Below are positions 21,628-32,829 of a stretch of 64,000 nt of DNA, one piece after another. The stretch lies in the NCBI GenBank assembly GCA_947172415.1, contig OX359202.1, positions 746,501-810,500 of the forward strand, written 5' to 3'. The position numbers and the translations under genes were made by a program. How positions within the stretch are numbered: the first letter of the stretch is position 1; each line of letters starts with the position of its first letter. This stretch comes from Chondrosia reniformis. Lineage: Eukaryota; Porifera; Demospongiae; Chondrillida; Chondrillidae. The notes beneath the pieces were generated by a model, which was not told where the DNA came from, made no database searches, and saw only the letters and a list, made by a program, of their open reading frames with translations.

Positions 21628-22569
21628 TTACAAACACATTGCAAGTAGTTCAGTTTTGTTTGTACAACTTTTGTTACCTATAAAACCACCACATACAAAT
21701 ACTAAATTAGAGTTAACAGGTTCTACACATGGTCTAGTACATTCTGCACTAATGTTGCCTACTGCTGTCCATCTCTTCTGAGTTGGGTCATACACAAAAA
21801 TGACTGATCTTGTTTGGCCATTATCACTTTCTTTTCCTCCAAACAAGACTGGCAGCTTACTGTTGGGTAAGAGAGATGATGATATAAATGGTGAATCAGC
21901 TATCTTCTCCCAAGTGACTGGTGATGATGTATTATCTCTGCTCTGTACTGACTGTTGTACTGCACTCCATGATAACCTCCAATAACTCTTACTTGGCTTC
22001 TTTGCAGCATTCATTCCTCCTCCTATATACACATATCCACTGGAAATAGTCATACCACATGAATATATAGGTTCTGGTAACTGCAGACTCTTCAGAGAGT
22101 ACCACTGCTTTGATTCTGTGTTTAACACTTCAACTGTACTCACTGCACCAGCACACAATCCACCAGCTGTGATCAAAAGGTTGTCTTTAAGTGCTACTCC
22201 AAATTCACCTCTAGGTGTTGGCATAGGAGGGTAGATTTCTTCCCAAAAATAATCATCAACACATGTAGACAGCTTTCCTGTAACTTTACGAGTAACTGCA
22301 TCCACTCCTCCAATCAGTGTCAGCGGACCTTGTATAATGTCTGCTCCACAGCGGTATTGTGGGATATCTGAAATTGTGGTCCATTTCTGATCATCAATAT
22401 GGTAGACTTGCATCATCTTGCAAGGGTCACCATTATCTAGAAAGCCTCCTATAATGAAGACCTTACCATCAAGGTAGTGTGCACTTGCACCCCAAACAGC
22501 TACTGGTATATCTGGTAAGTTTAATTTAGGAAAGTGATGACCACTTAAGAGGAGATCACTCCTGAAACA
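21628..22569 (-). CDS. kelch-propeller exon of kinase-kelch gene, copy C
   Basis: A 942-bp exon (313 residues) with five repeats, longest of the set because the fourth blade loop reads GGKESDNGQTRS. Copy-specific residues: YR before C-GADII, GEF after PTPR (22201-22209), L after TAGG with one residue fewer (CAGAVS), YS before CGM, M after the third Gly-Gly and KKPSKSYW behind it, IS before SSLLP, V-E-P-V in the last blade. The linker exon is 23247-23327 and the kinase exon 24259-25110. Confidence 0.85.
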   Translation of the reverse strand, partial: CFRSDLLLSGHHFPKLNLPDIPVAVWGASAHYLDGKVFIIGGFLDNGDPCKMMQVYHIDDQKWTTISDIPQYRCGADIIQGPLTLIGGVDAVTRKVTGKLSTCVDDYFWEEIYPPMPTPRGEFGVALKDNLLITAGGLCAGAVSTVEVLNTESKQWYSLKSLQLPEPIYSCGMTISSGYVYIGGGMNAAKKPSKSYWRLSWSAVQQSVQSRDNTSSPVTWEKIADSPFISSSLLPNSKLPVLFGGKESDNGQTRSVIFVYDPTQKRWTAVGNISAECTRPCVEPVNSNLVFVCGGFIGNKSCTNKTELLAMCL

Positions 22570-22673
22570 CTACAAAACAGAAATTATATTCATTTGCAAG
22601 TGTTCAATATTACATTATAATTCATGTATATACAGCTAAGATAACTACAAAATAAGGTTAACTAAAGAAGTTA

Positions 22674-23186
22674 CTGTAAAGTACAATTGTATGCGTGTGA
22701 AAATTTATGCGAATTTTGAAAATTTGGCCTCTGAACAAATTTATGCACTTTTTATTTATGCGTTTTTATCTATCAAGAGATTAAGCAGCATCTTTTAATA
22801 CTCTCTGACTACTGCTACATTTCCATTCTCGGAAGCGTATCTCCCTATGGCAGCTCGCTGTTCAGCGGTAAACACCGTGTAAGCCTTACGCTTTCTCGGC
22901 TGCGTCTGTGTTGTACCTCGCGTAGAACGGCTACATTAGCTGACTGTGTCACGACATCTCCGAGCTGTGTTTCTCTGGCTGTTGACAAAGAATTCTCAGG
23001 TTGAAAGTAACGAAACAAAGCCATCATGCACTGTGCTAACGTACGTACGTGTGAAAATCAGCTGCAAATATGATTACGTGCTTTTATGCTGTACTAATAA
23101 TAATGCAAATAGAAATTTATGCGCCCAGGAATTGACTCACATAATTTGCATAAATAAAATTCTCGCATACAATTGTCGCTTTACGG
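22674..23186 (-). mobile_element. DNA transposon derivative with a transposase-like HTH remnant
   Basis: Inverted ends: CTGTAAAGTACAATTGTATG on the left and, reversed, CCGTAAAGCGACAATTGTAT on the right, about 23 bp each. The same intron in copies A and E lacks the insertion (GAAGTTATACATGTG). On the minus strand, 22800-22900 reads RKRKAYTVFTAEQRAAIGRY then ASENGNVAVVRE, like an N-terminal helix-turn-helix of a transposase; the rest is absent. It is a deletion derivative; superfamily not certain. Confidence 0.65.
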
Positions 23187-23424
23187 AATATATGTGATAT
23201 AGCTGTCGCTTGTAACTTTTAACAACACTATTATATGTTCACTTACGTTGTCACTTTCATTGTAGTTCTGTTTCTTTGACACTTCATGAGGAGAGATCTG
23301 TACTGCTCCCATGTCAGATATCAGTAGCTATAGAGATTGTGCAATCATTACAGTAAATAGTAATAAGGTAATCATTACAGTACTAAATAGTTTTAAGGTG
23401 ATAATGAGTTACAATTAAGTATAT

Positions 23425-23845
23425 ATTATTATTATTATTATTTATGTGTCCATGGCATATACAAAATGCCAACCAGATAGGGTTAAGGGGCCAACTACCA
23501 GCATACAAAGAGAGTAAAAATGTTAGCAATAGTTGTGTTCTGGAGTGAAAGGTGTATCAAAGTACACAATGTGGATGAAGGTGAATGAGTGTTATAGTCA
23601 GCAAAAAAATATAAACAAACAAAACATAAGAAAGAAAATCACAAAGAAAAAGGAGAAAAAGGACATGCAACAAGAAAAAGGTAAAGAGGTAAAGAGACGG
23701 GAAGAGAAATAGGACATGCAACAGACAACAAAACTGAAAGAGGATGAAAGGGCAACAGTGGAGGGAGCCATGGGGGTCACTAGCCAGTACATTTTTTCCA
23801 CATTTCCACAGTGACTTTGAGCTAGGGCTACTAGCAATACTGTAT
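23425..23845. mobile_element. SINE-like or LINE-end insertion with (TTA)n edge
   Basis: Relative to the same intron in copy E, about 420 bp is inserted after a run of ATT triplets (23428-23446). The insert is A-rich on the plus strand with repeated AGAGG/AAAGG tracts and no convincing frame. An AAT tail on the minus strand suggests a non-LTR-mobilised element. Confidence 0.35.
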
Positions 23846-24258
23846 AGTTCTTATAAGAACCTGAAATACATGGACCAGTATGATGACAATAATCTCAGCA
23901 GTAAAAAGTGAGTTACTAGAAATGTTTACATATTATACGTATTTTGGTATATAGAAGGATATTTCTACAGTATCACTAAATTTGGGGTATCACTATAGGT
24001 CTAGTAAACTGGAAATGGATCCAAGATCCATGTGACATGTGACATGTGAATTACAGATTACTTCTGTTGTCTAGTATAGTTGATGTACAAATAGACATAG
24101 AGGTGCCAGACAATGTACGTACATGTAGCAACGTGACAGACAATAAATTTGACCTTAATTGGAAAATGAAAACAAGATATTGCAAAAATGGGAAATCATA
24201 CAGTTTAACACACTCAATAACTATTCTTGACAACATATTAACATGCACATCTTCTTAC

Positions 24259-25110
24259 TTCACTTTCATGAAGTTGCTGAACAAGATCAAAAGCTATCTT
24301 TATCACATCATGGAGTATGACTATGTCAGGTCTCTTTGTGTAGTCATCCTTCAGGCACAACTTGATCAACGGCTTAAGAGAATGTTCATTTGGCAGTTTG
24401 GACAGATCACCTCTACGACGCTCCAACTCTGCCATAAATCCAATACCAACCAGACCACATGTCGGTTGGCACTGAGTAGCAATCTGCAACATCAGCACTC
24501 CTAAGGAGAATACATCCACCTTCACACTGAAATGAGAATCATCACTTTTCAGTGCTTCTGGTGGCATGTACACGACATTACCGGGAGCAGTAGTGCTCAT
24601 GTATACGTCTCCGTTCTCCAGCAGTTTGGATTGACCGAGGTCGCTCACTTTCACGCTACCGTCTTCACCGATCAACACGTTTTTATCCGTCACGTCGCGA
24701 TGGGCCACGGGAGGATTCCTTTCGTGAAGAAACTTTAGACCAGACGTAATACCCAGACATATTTCCAATTGTCTCTTTCGGCTCAAAGTACCGCGATTTC
24801 GACTGAGATACTCACGGAGATTCTCCTCCATTCGTTCTAGAACCAACATGGGCTCGCCGGTCCTACTTTCAAAGGCACCGTACGATTTGACGATATTGGG
24901 GTGGTCCTCGAGACTGGCTAGAAGCTGACATTCTCTGATGAAATCCTCGAGAGATTTACCTTGAGCTATCTCTCTGTGGATAGTTTTCACTGCTACAGGG
25001 CGACCATTGAATTCTCCTTCTCGTACAGCACCATAAGCTCCTCGTCCAAGTTCTTTGGAAGAAAGCTTCAAGGTAACAGGGCATTTTGGGAGGCGTTGTC
25101 GTTCAGCCAT
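24259..25110 (-). CDS. protein kinase exon of kinase-kelch gene, copy C
   Basis: 852 bp, 284 residues, all kinase landmarks as in copy A (GRGAYGAV, VAVK, HRDVTDKN, DLG, MPPEAL). It differs most from its sisters: KTIHREIAQGKS in the N-lobe, CLGITSGL before the catalytic loop, FMAE between helices F and G, and a changed C-terminal helix (VILHDVIKIAFDLVQQLHES). The start is preceded by three copies of the 31-bp upstream motif. Intron to the linker exon contains the two insertions at 22674 (in the next intron) and 23425. Confidence 0.87.
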
Positions 25111-25114
25111 ACTT

Positions 25115-25197
25115 TACGAGTGGGAGTGAACGGCTGATCACGAGTGGGAGTGAACGGCGGATCACGCGTGGGAGTGAACGGGCTGATCACGAGACAT
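25115..25197 (-). promoter_or_regulatory. triplicated 5-prime flank motif of kinase copy C
   Basis: Three successive units of GAGTGGGAGTGAACGG followed by CTGATCAC or CGGATCAC lie immediately before the kinase start. Copy A has one unit and the fragment at 56961 has two. The unit ends in the palindrome TGATCA. Position suggests promoter or leader. Confidence 0.5.
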
Positions 25198-25219
25198 CTT
25201 TGCGGTTCCATAACTGGAA

Positions 25220-26775
25220 GCTCTATCTGCAAACAGCAGTTGCACAAGGACTCCTAAATCTCCATCAGTAAAGAGGAAGAGATTGAGATCGTATACTGGA
25301 CGCACCGGAAACAGTAGATGACTTTTGTAATTTGCAATCATTTTTATAAAGCAATCTAAAGTGTGCTGTATAAGTGTATATTTCACAAATATATCTTTGC
25401 TTCATCCTCGTATCCAGACATAAACACCCTGGACTGGGGTAATCTGTTGGCTGTGGCACTGGGTAGTGTAGTGTACGTGTGGAATGCTGACACCAGCTCC
25501 ATCAAGGAGCTCTGTCGGACTGAATCCTCTCAGCACATCACTGCTGTTAAGTGGGACCAAAGTGGTAGACTGTTGGCAGCAGCCACAAGTGATGGTGAAA
25601 TACAAGTAAGAGTTGTGCAATATCAGTTACCGTGGTGAAATACAAGTGAGAGTTGTGCAATATCAGTTGCCATGGTGATATCACCAGAAATGGAATTTTA
25701 CCATTAACATGGTATTATAATAATTGTTTATTTATTTTCTTGTAACTCTCAGATTTGGAATGTTGAACAGTCAAAGAAGGTCCGGTCCTGTCAGTCCCAT
25801 TCTACCAGAGTTGCCTGTTTAGACTGGAACAAGATGTTACTGGCCTCCGGTTCAAGAAGTTGAGAAGTGCACATTTACAACACCAGAGCAAGGAACATGC
25901 TTGTAGAGACTGTGAAAGGACACAAACATGAGGTGTGTGGACTAAAGTGGTCGCCCAACGGTCGCTACCTTGCCAGTGGAGGTAATGACTGCCTAGTCCA
26001 GGTATGGGACACTTGTGGGAGGAGTCCCTGGACCACTCCCAAACACACCTTCAAGGAGCACAAGGCGGCAGTCAAAGTGAGTGATTTGTCACATTCAAGT
26101 GTGTGAGATAATATAGTACGAGTGACTAGTCCTTCTGATGTGAAGGATTTGTTATAACTTTCAATAGAATGTTTTGTTACGTTTATACTGAAAAGTGTGT
26201 TACCATGACAACCCCTTAATGTTCAAACTCCTTTGTCCATGTCAGGCCCTCTCCTGGTGCATGTCCTTGGCAGTTGAATCTTTTGGCTACCGGAGGAGGT
26301 AGCTCAGACAAGACAGTCAAGTTCTGGAATGTCACATCTGGACAGTGCATGGAGACGCTCACTACAGATTCACAAGTGAGCAAAGATAACACTTGTACCT
26401 CATGTAACACTACCCTCTCCCCCATCCCTCTGGTGTGTTGTGACTTCTTCTCTTCCTCCCATCCAACAGGTGTCAGGAGTGTTGTGGAGTGAGGGTCATC
26501 GTGAGGTGTTGGTAGCTCAAGGCTTTCCCCAGAACCAGTTGGTCCTCCTCCAGTACCCCTCCCTGCAGTGTGTGGCCAAGTTGAAGGGACACGAGGGAAG
26601 GATACGCACACTTCCCTCTCCCCAGATGGGACTACAGTGGCCTCAGTTGGAGCTGATGAGACACTGAGGTTGTGAAAGTGCTTTGCTGGTCAACCTGATG
26701 GAGCTGTGACTCACTTCTCTTCAAATAAGAAGAGATTGGACAATCATCTAGTGTCACCTTTTAGCACGTTAAGAT
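25220..26775 (+). pseudogene. CDC20: CDC20-like propeller, copy D
   Basis: This is the longest copy: a 5-prime exon (25220-25328, with a small internal deletion that removes most of the LILDAP stretch), then 25418-25608, about 25751-26076, about 26247-26374 and 26469-26775. The first propeller exon is open. Gly of SGSRSGEV is a stop (TGA at 25862), Trp of LRLWK is TGA near 26674, and two bases are missing near 26604. It begins about 110 bp from the divergent kinase start. Confidence 0.85.
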
Positions 26776-26999
26776 AATGAACGTTTTGAATCTAGTCCTA
26801 GCTATCTAATTCTAGTGTTTTTAAGATTTTGAATAACATTCATTTCAATCGCCAAGGGGATTTCCCTGAATTTTTAAACTTCTTACTGTAATTCGAATAT
26901 ATATGTACAATAATATCTCTATAACATTCATTACAAACGCACTACTGCTTTAGTTATATTGTTTTCTAAAACTGTCTATATATCAATCTCTGTTACATA

Positions 27000-27060
27000 A
27001 AAATTACAAACACATTGTAAGTAGTTCTGTTTTGTTTGTACAACAGTTGTTACCTATAGA
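27000..27060 (-). pseudogene. kelch exon 3-prime stub
   Basis: About 55 bp match the last codons of the kelch exon (reverse reads as far as the TNK/QNRTTYN region) and then stop at 27060, where ATG2 sequence begins. It shows that a kinase-kelch copy once followed CDC20 copy D and was cut by the inserted ATG2 block. Confidence 0.7.
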
Positions 27061-27085
27061 ACTGTCTCTTATCCTGACTGACAAC

Positions 27086-28378
27086 CCACCATCTCCAAAT
27101 GCTTGGCTACGTAGTCAATCCGGAGGAGCATGCACCTTCTGAGAGAACACAACTCTCTTTATGTACAGCCTGGCTTGGTCTGGATTGGTCTCCATGGCTA
27201 CTGTTGCTATAGAAACAAAAGGAATATTGGATAAAGGCTACACATTTATCAGTACCCATGGATATGTGGTATACCTTTCTGTTCAATGTGAGTCTTTCTG
27301 TCAGATGATAATGTGGCTGTATTCAGTTGAGGTACATCTGCCATGGCAACATCTAAATAGAATCCTTGTAGAAATGTGACAGTGTCCTGATCCAGGTTCA
27401 ACCTGATGGGCAACATTGCCACACGAATGGATGCATCAAGCTGAGTGTCGCTCCCAGGTGCTGCTCTTTGGAATAACACCTTTAAGGAAAACTGAGAGAG
27501 GAGAAGTGGGAGGGGTTAAGTTTTTAAGGTTGGGAGGGTCAACTTATTAAAGTTCATAGGAATGGGAGGGTCAACTTATTAAGGTTCATAGGAATGGGAG
27601 GGTCAACTTATTAAGGTTCATAGGAATGGGAGGGTCAACTTATTAAGGTTCATAGGAATGGGAGGGTCAACTTATTAAGGTTCATAGGAATGGGAGGGTT
27701 AACTTATTAAGGTTCGTAGGAATGGGAGGGTCAACTTATTAAGGTTCATAGGAATGGGAGGGTTAATTCATCAAGGTTTAGGTGATTCAAGACACTTACC
27801 AGATCTGCATGTGTCTGTTTAGGAATATCATCACTAGTGTACTGGTAGAGTAGCTTGTTGATGGAGGAGACTGTCAAACGATCTCTCACTTCAAGGTCAT
27901 GAATCAGAAATGCCAAACGTGATGATTGTTCCGACTGCTTTGGATAAATCTCATACTGAACTCTTACCTGAAATAACAGCATCATCAATAGCATACACTT
28001 CATGTATTAAAGTTTACTAGAGTGAGAGTGACCTATTGCACTTTGAACTCTGACCTATCCGAGCTTTTTGCTTACTTTTGCTGACTTCTATTTGAACCTG
28101 TGTGTCGTGATCTCTGCCAATTCCTCCTCTATCTCTCCAGTTCATCTTCTGGCCACTTGATCTACTTGTCCCCTTCTGCGGTGTCTTCCTCTTGCTCTGA
28201 AATGCACCTTCTTCCTTATAAGCTTAGGAGAACACAAGAATATGGAAGACTATTTTGTATATGTGATTATCCCCACATAGTGATGAAATTATGTGACTGT
28301 CATGTGATCCCCACCTGCATGGCTTAGTCTGTTTCTGACGTAGAAACTCCACAAAAGCAGATCCAGGAAAGGATGTAT
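27086..28378 (-). pseudogene. ATG2: ATG2 C-terminal-region fragment
   Basis: Minus-strand exons: 27800-27967 (RVQYEIYPKQSEQSSRLAF, DLEVRDRLTVSSINKLLYQY), 27274-27481 (LPIRLNLDQDTVTFLQGFY) and about 27086-27215 (FIKR-like RLYIKRVVFSQK). They match successive parts of ATG2, the lipid-transfer protein bridging ER and phagophore. Open exon-like pieces at 28058-28196 (VQIEVSK) and 28316-28378 are probably further upstream ATG2 exons. A 4-bp insertion (ATGC) near 27133 breaks the last exon compared with 34393-34505. Both ends are truncated. Confidence 0.75.
27525..27775. repeat. 32-bp minisatellite in ATG2 intron
   Basis: About seven and a half copies of a 32-bp unit built from AAGGTTCATAGGAATGGGAG and GGTCAACTTATT, with few differences between units. 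It sits between two ATG2 exons. Confidence 0.92.
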
Positions 28379-28582
28379 GGCTGAGTTGAAGGGACACGAG
28401 GGAAGGATACTGCACACTTCCCTCTCCCCAGATGGGACTACAGTGGCCTCAGTTGGAGCTGATGTGACACTGAGGTTGTGGAAGTGTTTTGCTGGTCAAC
28501 CTGATGGAGCTGTGACTCATTTCTCTTCAAATAAGAAGAGATTGGACATTCATCTAGTGTCACCTTTTAGCATGTTAAGATA
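28379..28582 (+). pseudogene. CDC20: CDC20 last-exon fragment E
   Basis: From [19 protein letters not shown] to LVSPFSMLR, this is the second half of the terminal CDC20 exon only, open over 67 codons, fused at its left edge to the ATG2 fragment. Glu of ADETLRLW is Val here. Confidence 0.85.
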
Positions 28583-28714
28583 AAGTTTGGAATTGTCTAG
28601 TTCTTTTTAAGATTTTGAATAACATTCATTTCAATCACCGAGGGGATTTCCCTATATTTTTCAACTCCTTAGTGTAATTCGAATATCAATCTCTGTTACA
28701 AAACTGTATAAAAA

Positions 28715-29638
28715 TTACAAACACATTGTAAGTAGTTCAGTTTTGTTTGTACAACTTTTGTTACCTATAAAACCACCACATACAAATACTACATTAGAGT
28801 TAATAGGTACTACACATGGTCTAGTACATTCTGTACTAATGTTGCCTACTGCTGTCCATCTCTTCTGAGTTGGGTCATACACAAAAATGTCTGATCTCTT
28901 TTTGTCATCCACTCCTCCAAACACAACTGGCAGCTTGCTGGGTAAGAGAGATGACAACATAAATGGTGAATCAGCTATCTTCTCCCAAGTGACTGGTGAT
29001 GATGTATTATCTCTGCTCTGTACTGACTGTTGTACTGCACTCCACGGTAACCTCCAATAACTCTTAATTGCCTTCTGTGTAGCATTAAATCCTCCTCCTA
29101 TATACATATATCCACTGGAAATAGTCATACCACATAAATTTATAGGTTCTGGTAACTGTAGACTCTTCAGAGAGTACCATTGCTTTGATTCTGTGTTTAA
29201 CACTTCAACTGTACTCACTGCTGCACCAGCACACTTTCCACCAGCTGTGATCAAAAGGTTATCTTCAAGTGCTACTCCTAACAAAAATCTAGGTGTTGGC
29301 ATAGGAGGGTAGATTTCTTCCCAATGATCATTAACATATGTAGACAGCTTTCCTGTATCTTCACCAGTAACTGCATCTCCGATCAGTGTCAGATGACCTT
29401 GTATAATATCTGCCCCACAGCAGTTTTGTGGGATATCTGAAATTGTGGTCCATTTCTGATCATCAATATGGTAGATCTGTATCATCTTACTAGGGTTACC
29501 ATTACCTAGACCTCCTCCTGTAATGAAGACCTTACCATCAAGGTAGTGTGCACTTGCATCATAAACAGCTATTGGTATATCTGGTAAGTTTGTTTTAAGA
29601 AAGTGATGACCACTTAGGAGGAGATCACTCCTGAAACA
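28715..29638 (-). CDS. kelch-propeller exon of kinase-kelch gene, copy E
   Basis: 924 bp, 307 residues. Variable loop residues: NC before C-GADII, FLL after PTPR (29279-29287), K after TAGG, NL before CGM, F after the third Gly-Gly, ML before SSLLP, V after the fourth Gly-Gly. The first blade has lost two residues so its Gly-Gly pair is reduced to LIGD. The linker exon is 29828-29908 and the kinase 30611-31462; the intron between (29909-30610) has no insertion and shows the pre-LINE sequence near 29990. Confidence 0.85.
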   Translation of the reverse strand, partial: CFRSDLLLSGHHFLKTNLPDIPIAVYDASAHYLDGKVFITGGGLGNGNPSKMIQIYHIDDQKWTTISDIPQNCCGADIIQGHLTLIGDAVTGEDTGKLSTYVNDHWEEIYPPMPTPRFLLGVALEDNLLITAGGKCAGAAVSTVEVLNTESKQWYSLKSLQLPEPINLCGMTISSGYMYIGGGFNATQKAIKSYWRLPWSAVQQSVQSRDNTSSPVTWEKIADSPFMLSSLLPSKLPVVFGGVDDKKRSDIFVYDPTQKRWTAVGNISTECTRPCVVPINSNVVFVCGGFIGNKSCTNKTELLTMCL

Positions 29639-30610
29639 CTACAAAACAGAAATTATATTCATTTGCATTCAATATTACAGTATAATTTATATTTTGTATA
29701 CAGTTAAATTACAATATTTATAGAATATCATTATGGGAAACTACAAAATAAGGTTAACTAAAGAAGTTATACATGTGATATAGCTGTCACTTGTAACTTT
29801 AAATAACATTATTATATGTTCACTTACGTTGTTACTTTCATTGTAGTTCTGTTTCTTTGACACTTCATGAGGAGAGATCTGTACTGCTCCCATGTCAGAT
29901 ATCAGTAACTAGAGATTGTGCAATCATTACAGTAAATAGTTATAAGGTGATAACAAGTTATACATGGACTGTCTATAACATACAAGTATACATGTAGTTT
30001 ATATAAAAACCTGAAATATACATGTCTGTTGGTACATGTACCAGTATGATAGACAATATGGACTTTATTTGAAAAATTGAAAAAACAGGAGATTGCAAAT
30101 TTGGTTAAATAATATGGAGAGATGAATCACATGACTTTCATATACTATACAATCAGATACTTGTATATATGTCCAGTCATTTGGAGTTAAATACTGAATC
30201 AAACCATAGAAGACCATACACTATTATGCAGTAGAGATGGTCTATGGTCAATGGACAATTAACCAAAGGTGTAGAGGTATAATTAAACGTGGCAGTCAGC
30301 TGCAAAGTTGAAGGAAAATAGTGGGACTGTCATTTTTAACTTACGAAGGGCACCTTTTATGTTTTAAAGTTTGAGAAAGATCAGTAATAAGGATTGTATA
30401 TAAGGATTGTACATGTATTCTATGTAAGGATTGTAAGGATTGCAAGCACCTTTCGGAGGAGTTACATGGTTACATGTTATACTTCTACAACATTACAGAA
30501 AATAAATTTGACTTTAACTGGAAGATGAAAACAAGAGATTGCAAATTGGGAAATCATAGTTTTACACACTATACTATACTATTATTGACAACATATTAAC
30601 ATCTTCTTAC

Positions 30611-31462
30611 TTCACTTTCATGAAGTTGCTGAATCAGATCAAAAGGTGTCTTTATCAGGTCATGGACTATATCAATATCAGGTCTGTTCTTGTAGTCATC
30701 CTTCAGACACAACTCTATCAACGGTTTAAGAGGATGTTCACTTGGCAGTTTGGAAAGATCACCTCTCCGACGCTCCAACTCTGGTACAGATCTAATACCA
30801 ACCAGACCACATGTTGGTTGGCACTGAGTAACAATCTGCAACATCAGCACTCCTAAGGAGAACACATCCACCTTCACACTGAAATGAGAATCGCCACTTT
30901 TCAGTGCTTCTGGTGGCATGTACACGATATTACCAGGAGCAGTAGTGCTCATGTATACGTCTCCGTTCTCCAGCAGTTTGGATTGACCGAGGTCGCTCAC
31001 TTTCACGCTACCGTCTTCACCGATCAACACGTTTTTATCCGTCACGTCGCGATGGGCCACGGGAGGATTCCTTTCGTGAAGAAACTTTAGACCAGACGAA
31101 ATTTTCAGACATATTTCCAATTGTCTCTTTCGGCTCAAAGTACCGCGATTTCGACTGAGATACTCACGGAGATTCTCCTCCATTCGTTCTAGAACCAACA
31201 TGGGCTCGCCGGTCCTACTTTCGAAGGCACCGTACGATTTGACTATATTGGGGTGGTCCTCGAGACTGGCTAGAAGCTGACATTCTCTGATGAAATCCTC
31301 GAGAGGTTTACCTCGAGTTATCTCACTGTGGACAGTTTTCACTGCTACAGGGCGACCATTAAATTCTCCTTCTCGTACAGCACCATAAGCTCCTCGTCCA
31401 AGTTCTTTGGAAGAAAGTTTCAAGTTAACAGGGCATTTTGGGAGACGTTGTCGTTCAGCCAT
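30611..31462 (-). CDS. protein kinase exon of kinase-kelch gene, copy E
   Basis: 284 residues from MAERQRLPKCP at 31462, with intact GRGAYGAV, VAVK, HRDVTDKN, DLG and MPPEAL. The frame is open ten more codons to an ATG at 31492 (MIYLRKYIRS), giving a possible basic extension unique to this copy. The residue run between helices F and G is RSVPE. The upstream motif of the other copies is missing and replaced by palindromic sequence. Confidence 0.87.
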
Positions 31463-31469
31463 AGATCTT

Positions 31470-31489
31470 ATATACTTACGTAAGTATAT
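31470..31489. promoter_or_regulatory. 20-bp perfect palindrome at kinase copy E start
   Basis: ATATACTTACGTAAGTATAT is its own reverse complement and lies 8 bp upstream of the kinase start codon; a second imperfect one (AGAGTACGGTAGTACTCT) follows at 31493-31510. It could be a binding site or the scar of a fold-back element; the usual 5-prime motif is replaced here. Confidence 0.4.
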
Positions 31490-31499
31490 CATAGAGTAC

Positions 31500-32435
31500 G
31501 GTAGTACTCTATAAATAGGGATGGCCGTAAAAAAACATGGCCGCCCTATTCAATGTAATATCAATTAACACCTAATAAATCAACAGCGATAGGTTTTTTG
31601 CTTGTATTCGAGTGTTTGCAGTCGTTTTTGCATGCTTTTCTAAACGCAAAAACATGTTTCGATGCTCTACAACCTTCGCAAAGTGGTTAAACCGAAATAG
31701 GCCAAATTCTGAAATTCCTCATTTTTTCTTCTTTTTTCAAATGAGCTAGCGCTAACATGCGAACTTACGCAGGTACATACAAGTACTAAATCGTCATGAA
31801 TGTTTCCGAACTAGGGAATAGGCAACCCTAGATTTCAACGCGCTCTATCCGAAGCGTGTTACTTTTTAAGGTGCAAATTTAGGGCCTCTTCGAACGCCGT
31901 TTTTTAATTGAGTTTCAAATTCTCTGTATATAAATAAGTAACTCGAGTTAGAAATATTTGTGGTACTGCCGCCCCCCGTGATCGAATTACTTAGTCGCTT
32001 TGCAGGGCCTATATACAGGCGTATTCTTAACGATTACGGACCCTTTAATATCCTAAACTGAATGTTAAAGAACGGTAGAAGATTTATTTGACAAATTTGG
32101 GATCTTTTCGGACGCCATTTTTTTAATTTAGAGCTCTCGATTATATTGTCTATTCTGCTACTTTATTTCAAATTTTCGCCAAGAAAACTTTCAAAACAAA
32201 TGTTAATAAGAAAAAAAGGAGCAATACAAGTTAAATAAAAACATTCAAAAATGAAGTTAAAAGTAGGGATGGTACTATAACAGTGATTGGCACATCTAGA
32301 AAAAGTAACGAAACAAGAAAGTGATCATATGGTAAGGCTAACATTGCAGAAGTGGCATACTGAAACTTAACTATACACATCACTTCTATGTTTGGGCACA
32401 TCGATCGCTACTTCTAGTATATCCATGATGCTGAA
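31500..32435. other. unassigned DNA with divergent internal repeats
   Basis: No coding frame is convincing. Two related blocks are visible (around 31875-31910, TTCGAACGCCGTTTTTTAAT, and 32105-32135, TTTCGGACGCCATTTTTTTA), suggesting an old tandem repeat. The right part, 32235-32435, matches 44042-44240 at the left edge of the satellite region. Confidence 0.45.
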
Positions 32436-32439
32436 TTTG

Positions 32440-32585
32440 TAACCGGACATAAACACTCTGGACTGCAGAGCTCCTTGATGGAGCTGGTATCAGCATTCCA
32501 CACGTACACTACACTACCCAGTGCCACAGCTAAACAGATTAGCACTGCCCGTCGGACTGGATTCACCTCTCAGTACATCCCTACT
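32440..32585 (+). pseudogene. CDC20: CDC20 exon scrap F carrying the same inversion
   Basis: A piece of the first propeller exon with 32465-32550 inverted between GGACTG and TCGGACTGG, precisely as at 11096-11180. No acceptor AG precedes it and no other CDC20 exon follows. Confidence 0.8.
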
Positions 32586-32829
32586 GTTAGGCCATACTTT
32601 ACGTGTGCATGTTATCACATGATGTGACTATGCTACCATTGTCATGTGGTTAAAATTTATGTTAAAGACTTCTTCTGTGACATTAATACAGAATATACCT
32701 TCAGACAGAGTCTTCTTCGCTTTCATTTGAGTCCATAAATCCATTGAGCAATGCAGACAACATAAATATAATACAGTTAACAATGCATTACACAATCAGC
32801 AGATAAACATATATGCATTGTATACACAT

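Noticed and set aside
23598-23837. 79-residue Ser/Phe-rich minus-strand frame with a membrane-like stretch
   Set aside because: Low-complexity translation of A/G-rich DNA inside an insertion; no sister copy.
27161-27379. Plus-strand 72-residue frame
   Set aside because: Antisense of two ATG2 exons.
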